Shown here piece after piece: positions 23,896 to 33,750 of a DNA stretch of 64,000 bases (the first letter of the stretch is position 1; every line of letters starts with the position of its first letter). Below the pieces are notes generated by a model. That model saw only the letters and a program-made list of their open reading frames with translations, searched no databases and had not been told where the DNA came from. A program made the translations under genes and the position numbers. The stretch comes from Sulfomarinibacter sp963741385 (lineage in GTDB: Bacteria > Acidobacteriota > Thermoanaerobaculia > Thermoanaerobaculales > Sulfomarinibacteraceae), in contig CAVUHO010000010.1 of assembly GCA_963741385.1 (NCBI GenBank), positions 1,550,001-1,614,000 of the forward strand. Reading direction: 5' to 3'.

Positions 23896-26178
23896 ATGCC
23901 GCGTACCAAACAACCGGAGCGTCTGAACCACATGAAGGACTCGTGTATCCCGGCCTTCCACAAGCTCAGCATCGAAGAGCGTGTGCGGGCCATCCGCGAT
24001 CGCGGAATGATCTCCCAGCAGGACTACAAAAACCTCCTCGCCGGCCGCAACGTCCTGTCGTTGGACAACGCCGGCACCATGATCGAAAACGTGGTCGGGG
24101 TCATGGGGCTGCCGATCGGTCTCGGTCTCAACTTCCTGATCAACGGCAAGGATTACGTGGTGCCGATGGCGGTGGAGGAATCGTCCATCGTCGCCGCCGT
24201 GAGCTATGCCGCCAAGACGGCGCGGGCGTTCGGCGGGTTCGAATCGGCGACCGTCGAGCCGGTGCTCATCGGGCAGATCCAGGTCATGGATGTTCTCCGG
24301 CCGAGCCAGGCCCGCAGCAAACTCCTGCAGCGCAAGGAGGAAGTGCTCAACCTGGCCAACAGTCTCCACCCGCGGCTGGTGGCGCGGGGCGGCGGGGCGC
24401 GCGACCTCGAGGTCTACCTGTTCCCGGCAGCGCCGGGCAAGACGGAAATGCTGGTGGTCCACCTCCTGGTGGACACCCGCGACGCCATGGGTGCGAATCT
24501 GGTCAACACCATGTGCGAGGGTGTGGCGTCGTTGGTGGAAGGCATCACCGGCGGCAAGGTCTTCCTGCGCATTCTCTCCAATCTGACCGACCGGGCGCTG
24601 GTGCGCTCGCGGATGCGGGTGCCGGTGGAGGGCTTGACAGTCAACGGTTTCGATGGCGAACAGGTTCGGGACGGCATTGTTGTCGCCAGCGAGTTCGCGG
24701 AGATCGACCCCTATCGGGCGACGACCCACAACAAGGGCATCATGAACGGCATCGACGCGGTCGCGCTGGCCACCGGCAACGACTGGCGCGCGATCGAGGC
24801 CGGCGCACACGCCTTCGCCGCCCGCGGCAGCCGCTACACATCCCTCAGCCGGTGGCTGAAGGATGATGACGGAGCGTTGGTGGGAGACATCGAAATTCCC
24901 CTCAAGGTCGGCATCGTCGGCGGTTCGCTACAGTCCAACCCGACCGTTGCCCTCAACCTGCGGCTGCTCGGCGTCGAGTCGGCGAGCGAGTTGGCCGAGG
25001 TCATGGGCGCAGTCGGTCTGGCGCAGAACTTCGCGGCCCTGCGCGCGCTGGCCACCGAGGGCATCCAGCAGGGTCACATGACCCTGCACGCCCGCAGCGT
25101 CGTGTCGGCCGCCGGCGCGCCGCCCGAGCTCTTCGACACCGTGGTCGAGCGGGTCGTGAAGTCCGGCGAGATCAAGGTGTGGAAGGCCAAGGAGCTGATC
25201 GAAGAGGTCAAGGTGGCGTCGGTGGTGCCGCTCCACGGCGCCGCAGCGCCGGCCGGCGAAAAGACCGGGTGCGGCCACGGCAAGATCATCCTCTTCGGCG
25301 AACACGCCGTGGTGTATGGCAAACGGGCGATCGCCGCCCCGGTGCCGCTGGCGGTCAACGCCCGGGTAGTCGACACCGACAAGGGCGTGTGGATCGTGAT
25401 GCCCCGGTGGGGCATGGAGCAACGTCTCCACGCCGATCCGAAGAACCGCAGCGCGATCGAGGAGATCGGCGCACTGATCCTCGACAAGCTTGGTCTCGGC
25501 AACCGTAACATGCGGATCGAGGTGTACTCGGAGATCCCGAGGGCGATGGGGCTGGGAGGTTCGGCGGCGGTCGCGGTGGCCATCATCCGCGGGCTCGACC
25601 TCCACTACGAGCTCGGGCTGTCGGATGAAGACGTCAACCGTTACGCCTACCTCGCCGAACAGGTCGCGCACGGGACCCCGTCGGGGATCGACAACACGGT
25701 GGCGACCTATGGCCGGCCGATCATCTACCGCGCTGGTTCGCCGCCGCAGATCGAGGAGCTGTACTTCAAAGAACCCATCCGATTCGTCATCGGCATCACC
25801 GGATCGGAGAGCCTGACCGCTAAGACCGTGGCCCGCGTGCGCGCCGCGCGGGACAAGAACCGGCCCGTGATCGATCGCGTTTTCAAAGGCATCGATGCGC
25901 TCACCGGACAGGCCCTGGCAGCGATCAAGATGCACGATCTCGAACAGCTCGGCGACCTGATGAACGTTTGCCACGGTTTGCTCAACAGCCTCCAGGTCTC
26001 GAGCTGGGAACTCGAGGAGCTGATCCAGATTGCGCGTGAAAACGGCGCCCTCGGCGCCAAGCTCACCGGCGGCGGCGGCGGTGGTTCCATGATCGCGCTC
26101 TGCCCCGAGAACGCCGAGAAGGTGATCCAGGCCATGAATGCCGGTGGGTATCAGGCCTTCGAGGTCTCGATTGCCTGA
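23896..26178 (+). CDS. Fused HMG-CoA reductase (class II) - mevalonate kinase
   Basis: A 760-residue bifunctional protein in one uninterrupted frame. Residues 1-435 are a class II HMG-CoA reductase with ENVVGVMGLPIGLGLNF (64-80), catalytic Glu94/Glu95 (PMAVEESS), the nucleotide motif DTRDAMGANLVN (193-204), Lys280 (THNKGIMNGID), Asp296 and His398 (GHMTLHARS). Residues 459-760 are a complete mevalonate kinase: GHGKIILFGEHAVVYG (Lys463), AMGLGGSAAVAVA (550-562), HGTPSGIDNTVATYG (Asp599) and AKLTGGGGGGSM. The linker at about 436-458 is Ala/Val/Pro-rich. The product would take HMG-CoA to mevalonate 5-phosphate. GGAGGAG precedes the ATG. It is followed by idi with an 8-bp overlap. I know the two enzymes as separate proteins, so the fusion is notable. 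Confidence 0.95.
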   Translation: MPRTKQPERLNHMKDSCIPAFHKLSIEERVRAIRDRGMISQQDYKNLLAGRNVLSLDNAGTMIENVVGVMGLPIGLGLNFLINGKDYVVPMAVEESSIVAAVSYAAKTARAFGGFESATVEPVLIGQIQVMDVLRPSQARSKLLQRKEEVLNLANSLHPRLVARGGGARDLEVYLFPAAPGKTEMLVVHLLVDTRDAMGANLVNTMCEGVASLVEGITGGKVFLRILSNLTDRALVRSRMRVPVEGLTVNGFDGEQVRDGIVVASEFAEIDPYRATTHNKGIMNGIDAVALATGNDWRAIEAGAHAFAARGSRYTSLSRWLKDDDGALVGDIEIPLKVGIVGGSLQSNPTVALNLRLLGVESASELAEVMGAVGLAQNFAALRALATEGIQQGHMTLHARSVVSAAGAPPELFDTVVERVVKSGEIKVWKAKELIEEVKVASVVPLHGAAAPAGEKTGCGHGKIILFGEHAVVYGKRAIAAPVPLAVNARVVDTDKGVWIVMPRWGMEQRLHADPKNRSAIEEIGALILDKLGLGNRNMRIEVYSEIPRAMGLGGSAAVAVAIIRGLDLHYELGLSDEDVNRYAYLAEQVAHGTPSGIDNTVATYGRPIIYRAGSPPQIEELYFKEPIRFVIGITGSESLTAKTVARVRAARDKNRPVIDRVFKGIDALTGQALAAIKMHDLEQLGDLMNVCHGLLNSLQVSSWELEELIQIARENGALGAKLTGGGGGGSMIALCPENAEKVIQAMNAGGYQAFEVSIA

Positions 26179-26734
26179 CCGGGTCGTTTCGAGCGAGGAC
26201 GAACTGCTCATCCTCGTCAACGAAGACGACGAGGTGCTGGATCATCTCGACAAGGCCGCCTGCCACGACGGCGACGGCGTGCTCCACCGTGCGTTTTCGC
26301 TCTTCATCTTCAACAACGACGGCGATCTCCTGCTGCAGCGCCGCAGCCGTGAGAAGCGTCTGTGGCCCGGTTTCTGGTCGAACAGCTGCTGCAGCCACCC
26401 CCGTCGTGGTGAAGTCCTGGCCGAAGCCGTCCACCGGCGTCTTTTCGAGGAACTGGGCATGACCAGTGACCTTGCGTTCCTCTACAAGTTCGGCTATTTC
26501 GCGCGGTTTGGCGACCTCGGGTCCGAACGCGAATTGTGCTCGGTGTTCATCGGCCGCAGCGCCGACCCGGTGCGGGCCAACGCCAACGAGGTGGATGAAT
26601 GGCGGTGGATATCGGTGGCCGATCTCGACGCCGCGCTGCGCGAGCGCGCGGATGAGCACACGCCGTGGCTCCAGTTGGAGTGGCCCGAGGTCCGCGCGGC
26701 TCTTCCCGAAAATCTCAGTCCCGAAGCGTTGTGA
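26171..26734 (+). CDS. idi: Isopentenyl-diphosphate delta-isomerase, type I
   Basis: A 187-residue Nudix-fold enzyme interconverting IPP and DMAPP. Metal-binding His32 and His39 (ACHDGDGVLHRAFS), active-site Cys74 with His76 (WSNSCCSHPRRGE), the Nudix helix (AVHRRLFEELGM) and Glu140/Glu143 (NEVDEWRW) are all in place. I chose the TTG at 26171, which overlaps the HMGR-MVK stop; an earlier in-frame start at 26138 would add 11 residues of no family similarity. It closes the pathway from HMG-CoA to both C5 isoprenoid units. Confidence 0.93.
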   Translation: MPDRVVSSEDELLILVNEDDEVLDHLDKAACHDGDGVLHRAFSLFIFNNDGDLLLQRRSREKRLWPGFWSNSCCSHPRRGEVLAEAVHRRLFEELGMTSDLAFLYKFGYFARFGDLGSERELCSVFIGRSADPVRANANEVDEWRWISVADLDAALRERADEHTPWLQLEWPEVRAALPENLSPEAL

Positions 26735-26818
26735 TTCGCCTCCCGCCGCCGATCCCTTTCACTCAACGCGGCGGACGGTGTACCCTGCTGGTAACCGAAA
26801 GTGACAAGCGGGGGGATC

Positions 26819-27313
26819 ATGCAGGTCGAAAAACCCTGTCGAGTCAGCCGCAGCTTCACCCAACACCTGTGCGCTCCGGCAGATCAGGTCTTCCCCCTCC
26901 TGTGCCCGATACGGGAAATGGAGTGGGTCAAGGATTGGCGGCCGAAGCTGGTCATCACTGAATCGGGCGTCGCCGAACCGGGCTGCATCTTCATCACCCC
27001 GGGTATTGCCGAGGACGCCCTGTGGCTGATGACGGTCCACGATCCGGTGGACCACCGTTTGGAGATCATCAAGATCATTCCCGGCATTGTGATCGGAACC
27101 ATCAACGTCGCCCTTGCAGCCGATGGCGAGTCGGGCTGTACGGCGGACATCAACTATGCTTACACAGCGCTCAGCGCCCACGGCGAACGCGCTCTCGGCG
27201 AGTTCACCGAAGAGCACTTTCGGGGCTTCATGAAGACCTGGGAGGCCGAGCTGAACCACTTCCTGCGCACCGGCAAGAAGCTCGTGTCGGCCGACCCGGA
27301 CCGTGTGAGGTGA
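26819..27313 (+). CDS. SRPBCC-family protein
   Basis: A 164-residue START/Bet v1-like (SRPBCC) protein with a hydrophobic ligand cavity: FTQHLCAPADQVFPLLCPIR opening, central strands (CIFITPGIAEDALWLMTVHD, RLEIIKIIPGIVIGTINVAL) and the long C-terminal helix (EEHFRGFMKTWEAELNHFLR). The ligand is unknown. It follows idi by 84 bases and overlaps the ACT-domain gene (GTGA). A GTG six codons upstream is possible, but the ATG with GGGGGG before it is preferred. Confidence 0.75.
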   Translation: MQVEKPCRVSRSFTQHLCAPADQVFPLLCPIREMEWVKDWRPKLVITESGVAEPGCIFITPGIAEDALWLMTVHDPVDHRLEIIKIIPGIVIGTINVALAADGESGCTADINYAYTALSAHGERALGEFTEEHFRGFMKTWEAELNHFLRTGKKLVSADPDRVR

Positions 27314-27690
27314 GAACTGTCGCCCTCCAGGTGCTCAAGGGAGAGTTCGCGGTGTGGAAGCTCCCGTTGGACTCGGTTCTGCCGCCACTCGGCGACACGC
27401 CGCTTCTGTCCATCACCAGGACCACAGCGGAGTTGTCGGTCGTGGGTAAGGCCGATCAAGCTCCCGAGGGCGTCCCCATAGAACGCGGGTGGGCGTGTCT
27501 CGAAGTCCGGGGCCCGCTCGCCTTCGAGCTGACCGGTGTCCTCGCTGCGATCAGCGCCCCGCTCGCCGAGGCCGGGGTGCCGATTTTCGTCGTCTCGACC
27601 TTTGACACGGACTACGTGCTGGTGAACGCCGCCTATCTCGCGCGGGCGGTGGAAGCGCTGGAATGCGCGGGACACCTCGTCGAGGCGTGA
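27310..27690 (+). CDS. ACT-domain protein
   Basis: A 126-residue protein built of two ACT-like modules, as in the COG3603 group: LPLDSVLPPLGDTPLLSITR in the first part and ACLEVRGPLAFELTGVLAAI followed by GVPIFVVSTFDTDYVLVNAA in the second. ACT domains bind amino acids or other small ligands. The GTG start overlaps the upstream stop, so it is translated with the SRPBCC gene. A sensor role is likely; the ligand is unknown. Confidence 0.78.
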   Translation: MRTVALQVLKGEFAVWKLPLDSVLPPLGDTPLLSITRTTAELSVVGKADQAPEGVPIERGWACLEVRGPLAFELTGVLAAISAPLAEAGVPIFVVSTFDTDYVLVNAAYLARAVEALECAGHLVEA

Positions 27691-27702
27691 CCTCTTCCCA
27701 CG

Positions 27703-29800
27703 TCATTCCAGAATCTCGATCTCGCGCAGGTGAACGTGGACGTCTCCTTCTTTGACGATTGAAAGTTTGAGTTCGGCCACGTCCGAAACGCGTTCGTCGA
27801 AGAGCACCTCGATCGGCTCGGGAGGCAGACCAGAGACTGCGTCACGAACGACGTCTGCGATCTCGCTGCCATCGGCACCGAAGGCCCTCAGCCGGATGCG
27901 GTAGTGCTCCGTCCACAGGTGGAGGAGAACTCCGCTGACGGGCCGCGCTGTCGGGAATCGGATTTCGATCGTCGTGGGATTGGCATCAAGGGTGCGCGCG
28001 AGAGACCTTTCGTTGCCGTCAAACGCCTCACTGATGGTGCCCATGTCGAGCAGGGGGTGGCGAATTCTGGCCTGCACTCCGTCGATCGTGACGGTGTCGT
28101 CGACCAACCGTTTTCTTGCCAGGGCTTCTGCGGCGAAGATGGAATCCGCTGCCTCCGTGTAGGCCAGTTTCACGAGATAGAAGCCGGGTTGGCCGCTGGG
28201 GTCGTCAATGATGGTCGTCCCGGGGTAGATTCGCAGCTTCGGGCTCGCCAGAGCCCGGGCGTATTCCGGGGGCGTGAGGACAAAGACGGTGGTCGGCTTG
28301 ACCTCGGCCCGGCTCTCGTGCAACACGTCGTCGATGACCCCCCAGGTGATCCGCTCACGGTCTTCCGGCTGCAGGAAGAAATCCTCGAATGCGTTTGCGT
28401 TGTTGGCCCACAGGTGCGAGATCACGAACGTGCTGCCCGGCGGGGCGGTAGCAAGGCGCCGCCCCAACTCGGCGAAAAGCTCCTTGGCGCCCCACTGCTG
28501 ACCCTGCATGCCGTAGTCGGGGAACCACCGCGGGCCGTTGACCAGCGCGTCGCGGGTCATGGCGAGAGTGCTTGCCGTCAACCCGGCCGCCACCGCGACC
28601 TCGATCAGCCGATCGGGCAGGACCCGGGCGAGCCAGGCCCGAAGCTGATCGAGACCGATGGTGGCTGCAAGGGTCGCCGGCACCACCATGGCCAGCACTC
28701 TGGTGATGCGGAGACCGACCAGCGAAGCGGAAAAGGGCGCTGCGAGCACCGCGATCAGGACCAACCGGTGGGCCGCCGAACGGCGCGAACGGATGATCGA
28801 CAGCGGCGAGTCCGAGGAACACCGCAGGCGCGAGCCACAGCGGAAAGTTGGGATAGCCGAGCATGCGGTGGCGGTCGAGTTCCTGGACGTCCTCGGTGAA
28901 CCAGTAGCCCGGGCTCACGCCGCGCAGGTAGGTTCGGGCGAAAATCTCGAGCTTGTCCCCGGTCGGGATGTCCTCGACCCAGTACGACTCCAGGTCCTGG
29001 AGGTGGAGCTCCATCATCTCGGGGTGGAGAATGTAGCGGAAGCGCAGGTAGGGCGCGGCGACCAGGAGCAGAATCACCAGACCCGCCGCCGCAGCTCGCG
29101 GGTGGCGGGTCAGAACGCGCCAGTGGTGGCGCCAGTCGACGACGAGCAGCAGCAGGCAGGTGATGAACATCACCCCCTGGCCGTTGGAGTAACTGTAAAA
29201 GGTGGCGGCGCCAGAGATCGCGGCCGCCCCCAGCCACCACGCCGAAACTTCCCGATACAGCAAATAGGCGAGCACGAAAATCGCGTAGAACCCCACCATC
29301 ATCGCGGTCTCGAACGCGGTCCTCGAGTGCAGGAACCAGGCCGGCAGCGCCGCCATGACGAGTCCGCCCGCCCACCACAGACGAACGCCGAAGAACCACT
29401 TGAGCGCCAGCATGAGGGCGGCGGCGCCGAGGAGGCCGACGATGGCCGAAGTGGTCCGAACCGTGAAGATGGTCTTGCCGAAGACGGCGATCGGCAGGGT
29501 GTGGACCCACACCGACAGGCCGAGGTTGAAGACCCGGACGTTGCGGAAATAGGCCGGGCACAGCACGCCGTCTTCGTCGTGAAAGTTGTTGGCGACGAGA
29601 TCCTGCGCGAGATTGGCCTGGTGCGCCTCGTCGCAGAAGAAGTAGATCGGGTAGCCGGCGATTCCATAAAGCCGGGTCGCGGCGTAGAGAATCAGCACCG
29701 CCACCAGGGCCGCCCAGTCGCGGCCGGTGAGGTGGAACCGCGTGATCCGGCCGGTGGTCGCGGCGTCGGGCGGCTCGGGGGGGTGGTCCGGGTTCGACAT
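27703..29800 (-). pseudogene. GT-C glycosyltransferase (ArnT/PMT-like), frameshifted
   Basis: The first part (MSNPDHPPEPPDAATTGRIT to about residue 330) is a polytopic membrane protein with the GT-C acidic motif IYFFCDEAHQANL and several helices (LVILLLVAAPYLRF). The rest continues in another frame with SAAHRLVLIAVLAAPFSA, more helices and a periplasmic C-terminal domain (to LREIEILE). One extra base at about 28804-28807 (GCCG where GCG would read LALSIIRSRRS) separates the halves; removing it gives a single protein of about 698 residues. Such enzymes transfer sugars from polyprenyl phosphate. Both halves keep normal codon use, so this is a recent mutation or a sequencing error. Confidence 0.78.
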
Positions 29801-29823
29801 CCACCTCGAGTATATCGAGCGTC

Positions 29824-30582
29824 TCAAGCGGCTGGAATCAACAACATGAGGCCGATCATGACGAGCGCGGCGCTGACGATTCGCCGAAAAGCCTCCTCGC
29901 CGAGCTCGAGGTGGATGCGGTTGCCGATGAGGGCGCCCACCAACACCGCCGGCAGGACCATCAACGCCGACCACATCCGGGTGGGGGTGATGAGCCCGAA
30001 TATGGCATAGGACGGGACCCGCACGGTGGTCATCAGCAGGAAGATCGCCATCAAATGGCCGCGGAAGACGGCCTTGCCGGCGCCGCCGAGCTGGTAGTAG
30101 AGCACCAGAGGCGGGCCGCCGGTGCCGAAGAGACCGGTGAGCAGGCCGGACAGAACGCCCACCGGAGGCGCGACCCAGCCGGGCCAGGTGCGACTGCCGC
30201 GGGCCGGCGAAATCAGGAAGATCGCGCCGACGGCGGTCAGGAAGAAGCCGAGCGCCGTCAGCAGGATTTCCGGCTTGCCCCAGCGCAGCAGCCAGGTGCC
30301 GACAGGGATGCCGACGGCGACACCGGCAAAGAGCACGAACACGCCGCGCCAGGCGATGTCCCGGCGCGAAGTCCACACCACCCACAGCTCGGCGGGCAGG
30401 TTGACCAGGAGCAGCAGCACGACGACGTCGCGCAGTTCGGGCAGGAGCAGCGCGAGACCGCCGACCGCGATCAACCCGGCGCCGAAACCGAGTGTCACAT
30501 ACACCGCCTCGGCGGCCGTCAGGATCACGCACGTGAGGAGAAACTGAGGCAGCGAGGTGAAGACCGTGTCGAGCCCGAACAT
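29824..30582 (-). CDS. TSUP-family (TauE/SafE) permease
   Basis: A 252-residue inner-membrane protein with about eight helices in two repeated halves, each opening with a Gly-rich loop (TLGFGAGLIAVGGLALL and VGVLSGLLTGLFGTGGPPLV), which is the signature of TauE/SafE exporters. Family members export sulfite, sulfonates or other organosulfur and organic anions. It lies divergent to the reductase gene and 24 bases upstream of the glycosyltransferase on the same strand. The substrate is unknown. Confidence 0.88.
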   Translation of the reverse strand: MFGLDTVFTSLPQFLLTCVILTAAEAVYVTLGFGAGLIAVGGLALLLPELRDVVVLLLLVNLPAELWVVWTSRRDIAWRGVFVLFAGVAVGIPVGTWLLRWGKPEILLTALGFFLTAVGAIFLISPARGSRTWPGWVAPPVGVLSGLLTGLFGTGGPPLVLYYQLGGAGKAVFRGHLMAIFLLMTTVRVPSYAIFGLITPTRMWSALMVLPAVLVGALIGNRIHLELGEEAFRRIVSAALVMIGLMLLIPAA

Positions 30583-30630
30583 CGGCGGGCAGTGTACACT
30601 TCTGCGCGCTTTCGAGCCGGGGAGTCGTGG

Positions 30631-31446
30631 ATGGCGAAACTGGATTTGAACGCTGTGGTTCAGCAGCGGTACGAGGTGGCGCCGGGGTTGATGGTGTTGA
30701 GGGTGGTGCCCGACGGGTGGGACCTCCCCGATTTCAAACCGGGCCAGTTCGCCGTTCTCGGTCTGCCGCCGGAAGCGCCGCGGTGTCCGGGCTCAGATAC
30801 CGAGGAAGAGGCTCCCAAGCCCGACCGCCTGATCCGCCGCGCTTACTCGATCGCCTCATCATCGGTCGCTCGCGAGTGCCTCGAGCTCTACATCACCCTG
30901 GTGCGGTCGGGCGGTCTGACCCCCCGGTTGTTCGCGCTGCGGCCGGGCGATCGGGTGTGGCTCGGTCCGAAGATCACCGGCAACTTCACCCTCGACCAGG
31001 CGCCCGAGAACACCAATCTCGTGCTGGTGGCCACCGGCACCGGTCTCGCGCCCTACATGAGCATGTTGCGAACCATGCTGACCGGGAGCGGCGACCGCCG
31101 CATCGCGGTCCTCCTCGGCGCCCGCCACTCCTGGGACCTGGGCTACCAGTCGGAGCTGGTGACCATGGATCACCTGAGCCCGGCCTTCACCTACCACTCG
31201 ATCATCAGCCGTCCGGCCGAGGAACCGGTGCCGTGGGGTGGCCCCGCAGGCTATGTCCAGGACCTGTGGCGGGAGGGGTTGCTGGAATGGACCTGGGGGT
31301 TCCGACCCGCGCCCGAAAACACGTCGGTCTTTCTCTGCGGCAACCCGGCGATGATCGACGACATGGTGGCGATGCTCGCCGAGGACGGGTTTCGCGAATA
31401 CAGCCGCAAGGAACCCGGCCAGATCTTCGTCGAACGCTACTGGTGA
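30631..31446 (+). CDS. fpr: Ferredoxin--NADP reductase
   Basis: A 271-residue FAD-binding reductase that exchanges electrons between NADPH and ferredoxin or flavodoxin. FAD-binding RRAYSIASS (about residues 70-78), nucleotide-binding LVATGTGLAPYMSMLRTML, LLGARHSWDLGY, FLCGNPAMIDDM and the aromatic C-terminus VERYW define the bacterial Fpr subclass. The ATG at 30631 has GGGGAG upstream. It is divergent from the permease gene and followed by a repeat element. Confidence 0.9.
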   Translation: MAKLDLNAVVQQRYEVAPGLMVLRVVPDGWDLPDFKPGQFAVLGLPPEAPRCPGSDTEEEAPKPDRLIRRAYSIASSSVARECLELYITLVRSGGLTPRLFALRPGDRVWLGPKITGNFTLDQAPENTNLVLVATGTGLAPYMSMLRTMLTGSGDRRIAVLLGARHSWDLGYQSELVTMDHLSPAFTYHSIISRPAEEPVPWGGPAGYVQDLWREGLLEWTWGFRPAPENTSVFLCGNPAMIDDMVAMLAEDGFREYSRKEPGQIFVERYW

Positions 31447-31535
31447 TCAACGTTGCAACGGCTGTCAAATCGGCTGATACGGAAGACCCTGCGATCGTCA
31501 TTCGAGTGTTCTCGCGACTAGAACTTTTTGACCTG

Positions 31536-31692
31536 TCATCCCGACCGTAGGCCCGTAGGGCCGTAGCGGAGGGATCTGGGTGGGAGGTTCAGGTAACAGC
31601 GTTCCTGAAGCCACCCCCCAGGCTTGTCCCGAGCGAGTACAGCGAGCCGAGCGGATTCCTCGGCTCGACCTCTGGTCTCGCTCGGAATGACA
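31536..31692. repeat. GTCATCCC palindromic element, diverged copy
   Basis: The ends TGTCATCCCGA and TCGGAATGACA are inverted repeats. Internal blocks include GGAGGGATCTGGGTGGGAGG and GAGCGAGTACAGCGAGCCGA. It belongs to the family seen more perfectly at 44008-44290 and 53309-53611. It occupies most of the gap between fpr and elbB, and I see nothing else there. Confidence 0.7.
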
Positions 31693-31751
31693 TCATTCCT
31701 CAGTCGCCTGGAGAGCTCACCGGATTGCCGACGGGCTGATCGTGAATTCGT

Positions 31752-32411
31752 TTATGCCATCTCCAAGAGTGCAGTAACCGTGCCCTCGATGCCGTCGGCG
31801 GCTTCGGAGATCCGCTTGGCGAGCATGTAGGCCGGGCTGGTGATGATCTTGCGGTCGTGGTCGACCACGAACTCCCGGACAGGGCATTCGATGTGGGCCG
31901 CGCCCATGGTCTCGAGGGCGCCGGCGGTGCCGGCGTCGTTGCCGATGGTCAGTTTCGGCCCTTCGTCGCCGAGAACCTTGGCAAGCAGCGCGGGTGCGAT
32001 GCACACCGCCGCCACCGGTTTGCCCTGTTTGTGGACCGCGCGCACCAGCGCCGCCACGTCGGGGTTGACCTCGCAATCGGCGCCCTTGACCGCGAAGTCG
32101 CACAGGTTCTTGGCCGCGCCGAAACCACCGGGGAGGATGAGTGCGTCGAGCTCGTCAGCCGAGACCGCTTTGACGTCCCTGATCGCGCCGCGCGCGATGC
32201 GCGCCGACTCCACCAGCACGTTGCGCTGCTCGCCCTCCGCGACCTTTCCGGTGAGGTGGTTGACCACGTGCATCTGGGCAACGTCGGGAGCGCACATCAC
32301 CGCCTCGGCGCCGTGGCGGTCGAGGGCCAGGAGCGTGATCACCGATTCATGGATTTCCGCGCCGTCGTAGACACCGCACCCGGAGAGAACGACACCGACC
32401 TTCTTGCCCAT
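31752..32411 (-). CDS. elbB: ElbB family glyoxalase (isoprenoid biosynthesis protein ElbB)
   Basis: A 219-residue DJ-1/PfpI-superfamily protein. KKVGVVLSGCGVYDGAEIHE, DALILPGGFGAAKNLCDFA, AVCIAPALLAKVLGDEGPKL and the C-terminal IITSPAYMLAKRISEAADGI match ElbB closely. The nucleophile Cys lies in VCIAPALL. In E. coli ElbB has weak glyoxalase activity and was linked genetically to isoprenoid yield. Here it is not in the mevalonate cluster. AAGGAGG precedes the ATG. Confidence 0.9.
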   Translation of the reverse strand: MGKKVGVVLSGCGVYDGAEIHESVITLLALDRHGAEAVMCAPDVAQMHVVNHLTGKVAEGEQRNVLVESARIARGAIRDVKAVSADELDALILPGGFGAAKNLCDFAVKGADCEVNPDVAALVRAVHKQGKPVAAVCIAPALLAKVLGDEGPKLTIGNDAGTAGALETMGAAHIECPVREFVVDHDRKIITSPAYMLAKRISEAADGIEGTVTALLEMA

Positions 32412-32540
32412 GGAGGACCTCCTTCTCGCCTCGCGCCACCGTTATTGTAGCGGCTCCATCCGGCCAGCCTACCGTGGGCCGTCGCACCGTTCTCGAGCGT
32501 TCGAGTGGACCCGCTTTTCAGAACGCGCTTCCCGGGAGTT

Positions 32541-32615
32541 GCCACCTTCAACATTGTTGGCCCGGGAGACCCAGCCGGCGTTGAGAGTGATGGATCCAAC
32601 AATGTTGAAGATGGC
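32541..32615. repeat. Long inverted repeat upstream of glyQ
   Basis: GCCACCTTCAACATTGTTGG (32541-32560) and CCAACAATGTTGAAGATGGC (32596-32615) are inverted with one mismatch over 20 bp and a 35-base loop. It lies in the divergent space between elbB and glyQ, before the heptamer array. It could be a transcript hairpin or the remains of a small mobile palindrome. It does not resemble a T-box or glycine riboswitch. Confidence 0.6.
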
Positions 32616-32692
32616 ACGCTCCGCCGCACGTGGCTCGTTTCCGCGCGCGCTTCCAGCACTCGGACGTTTTCGATCGGTGGGGGTGTGGGTGG

Positions 32693-32741
32693 GAAATCCG
32701 AAATCCGAAATCCGAAATCCGAAATCCGAAATCCGAAATCG
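32693..32741. repeat. AAATCCG 7-nt tandem repeat array
   Basis: About six and a half copies of AAATCCG in tandem, flanked by G-rich stretches (GTGGGGGTGTGGGTGGG before, GGGCGGGCGGGCGTGTGGG after). The array is the same unit as at 21611-21643. No inverted partner array is present here, unlike most other sites in the window. Confidence 0.75.
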
Positions 32742-32846
32742 GGCGGGCGGGCGTGTGGGTCGGTGACGTGTCGTTTTCGGAAAATACTCTCTCAATCCCG
32801 CCGCCGTGGTATATTTTCCGCTCGTGTGACACGCCCCGGAGGCACG

Positions 32847-33749
<903 letters not shown>

Positions 33750-33750
<1 letters not shown>

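Noticed and set aside
31752..32411. elbB as part of the mevalonate operon
   Set aside because: It lies 5 kb away on the opposite strand beyond several unrelated genes, so only a loose pathway link can be claimed.
32541..32615. Glycine riboswitch or T-box leader of glyQ
   Set aside because: Only a simple inverted repeat is seen; the conserved glycine-aptamer or T-box sequences are missing.
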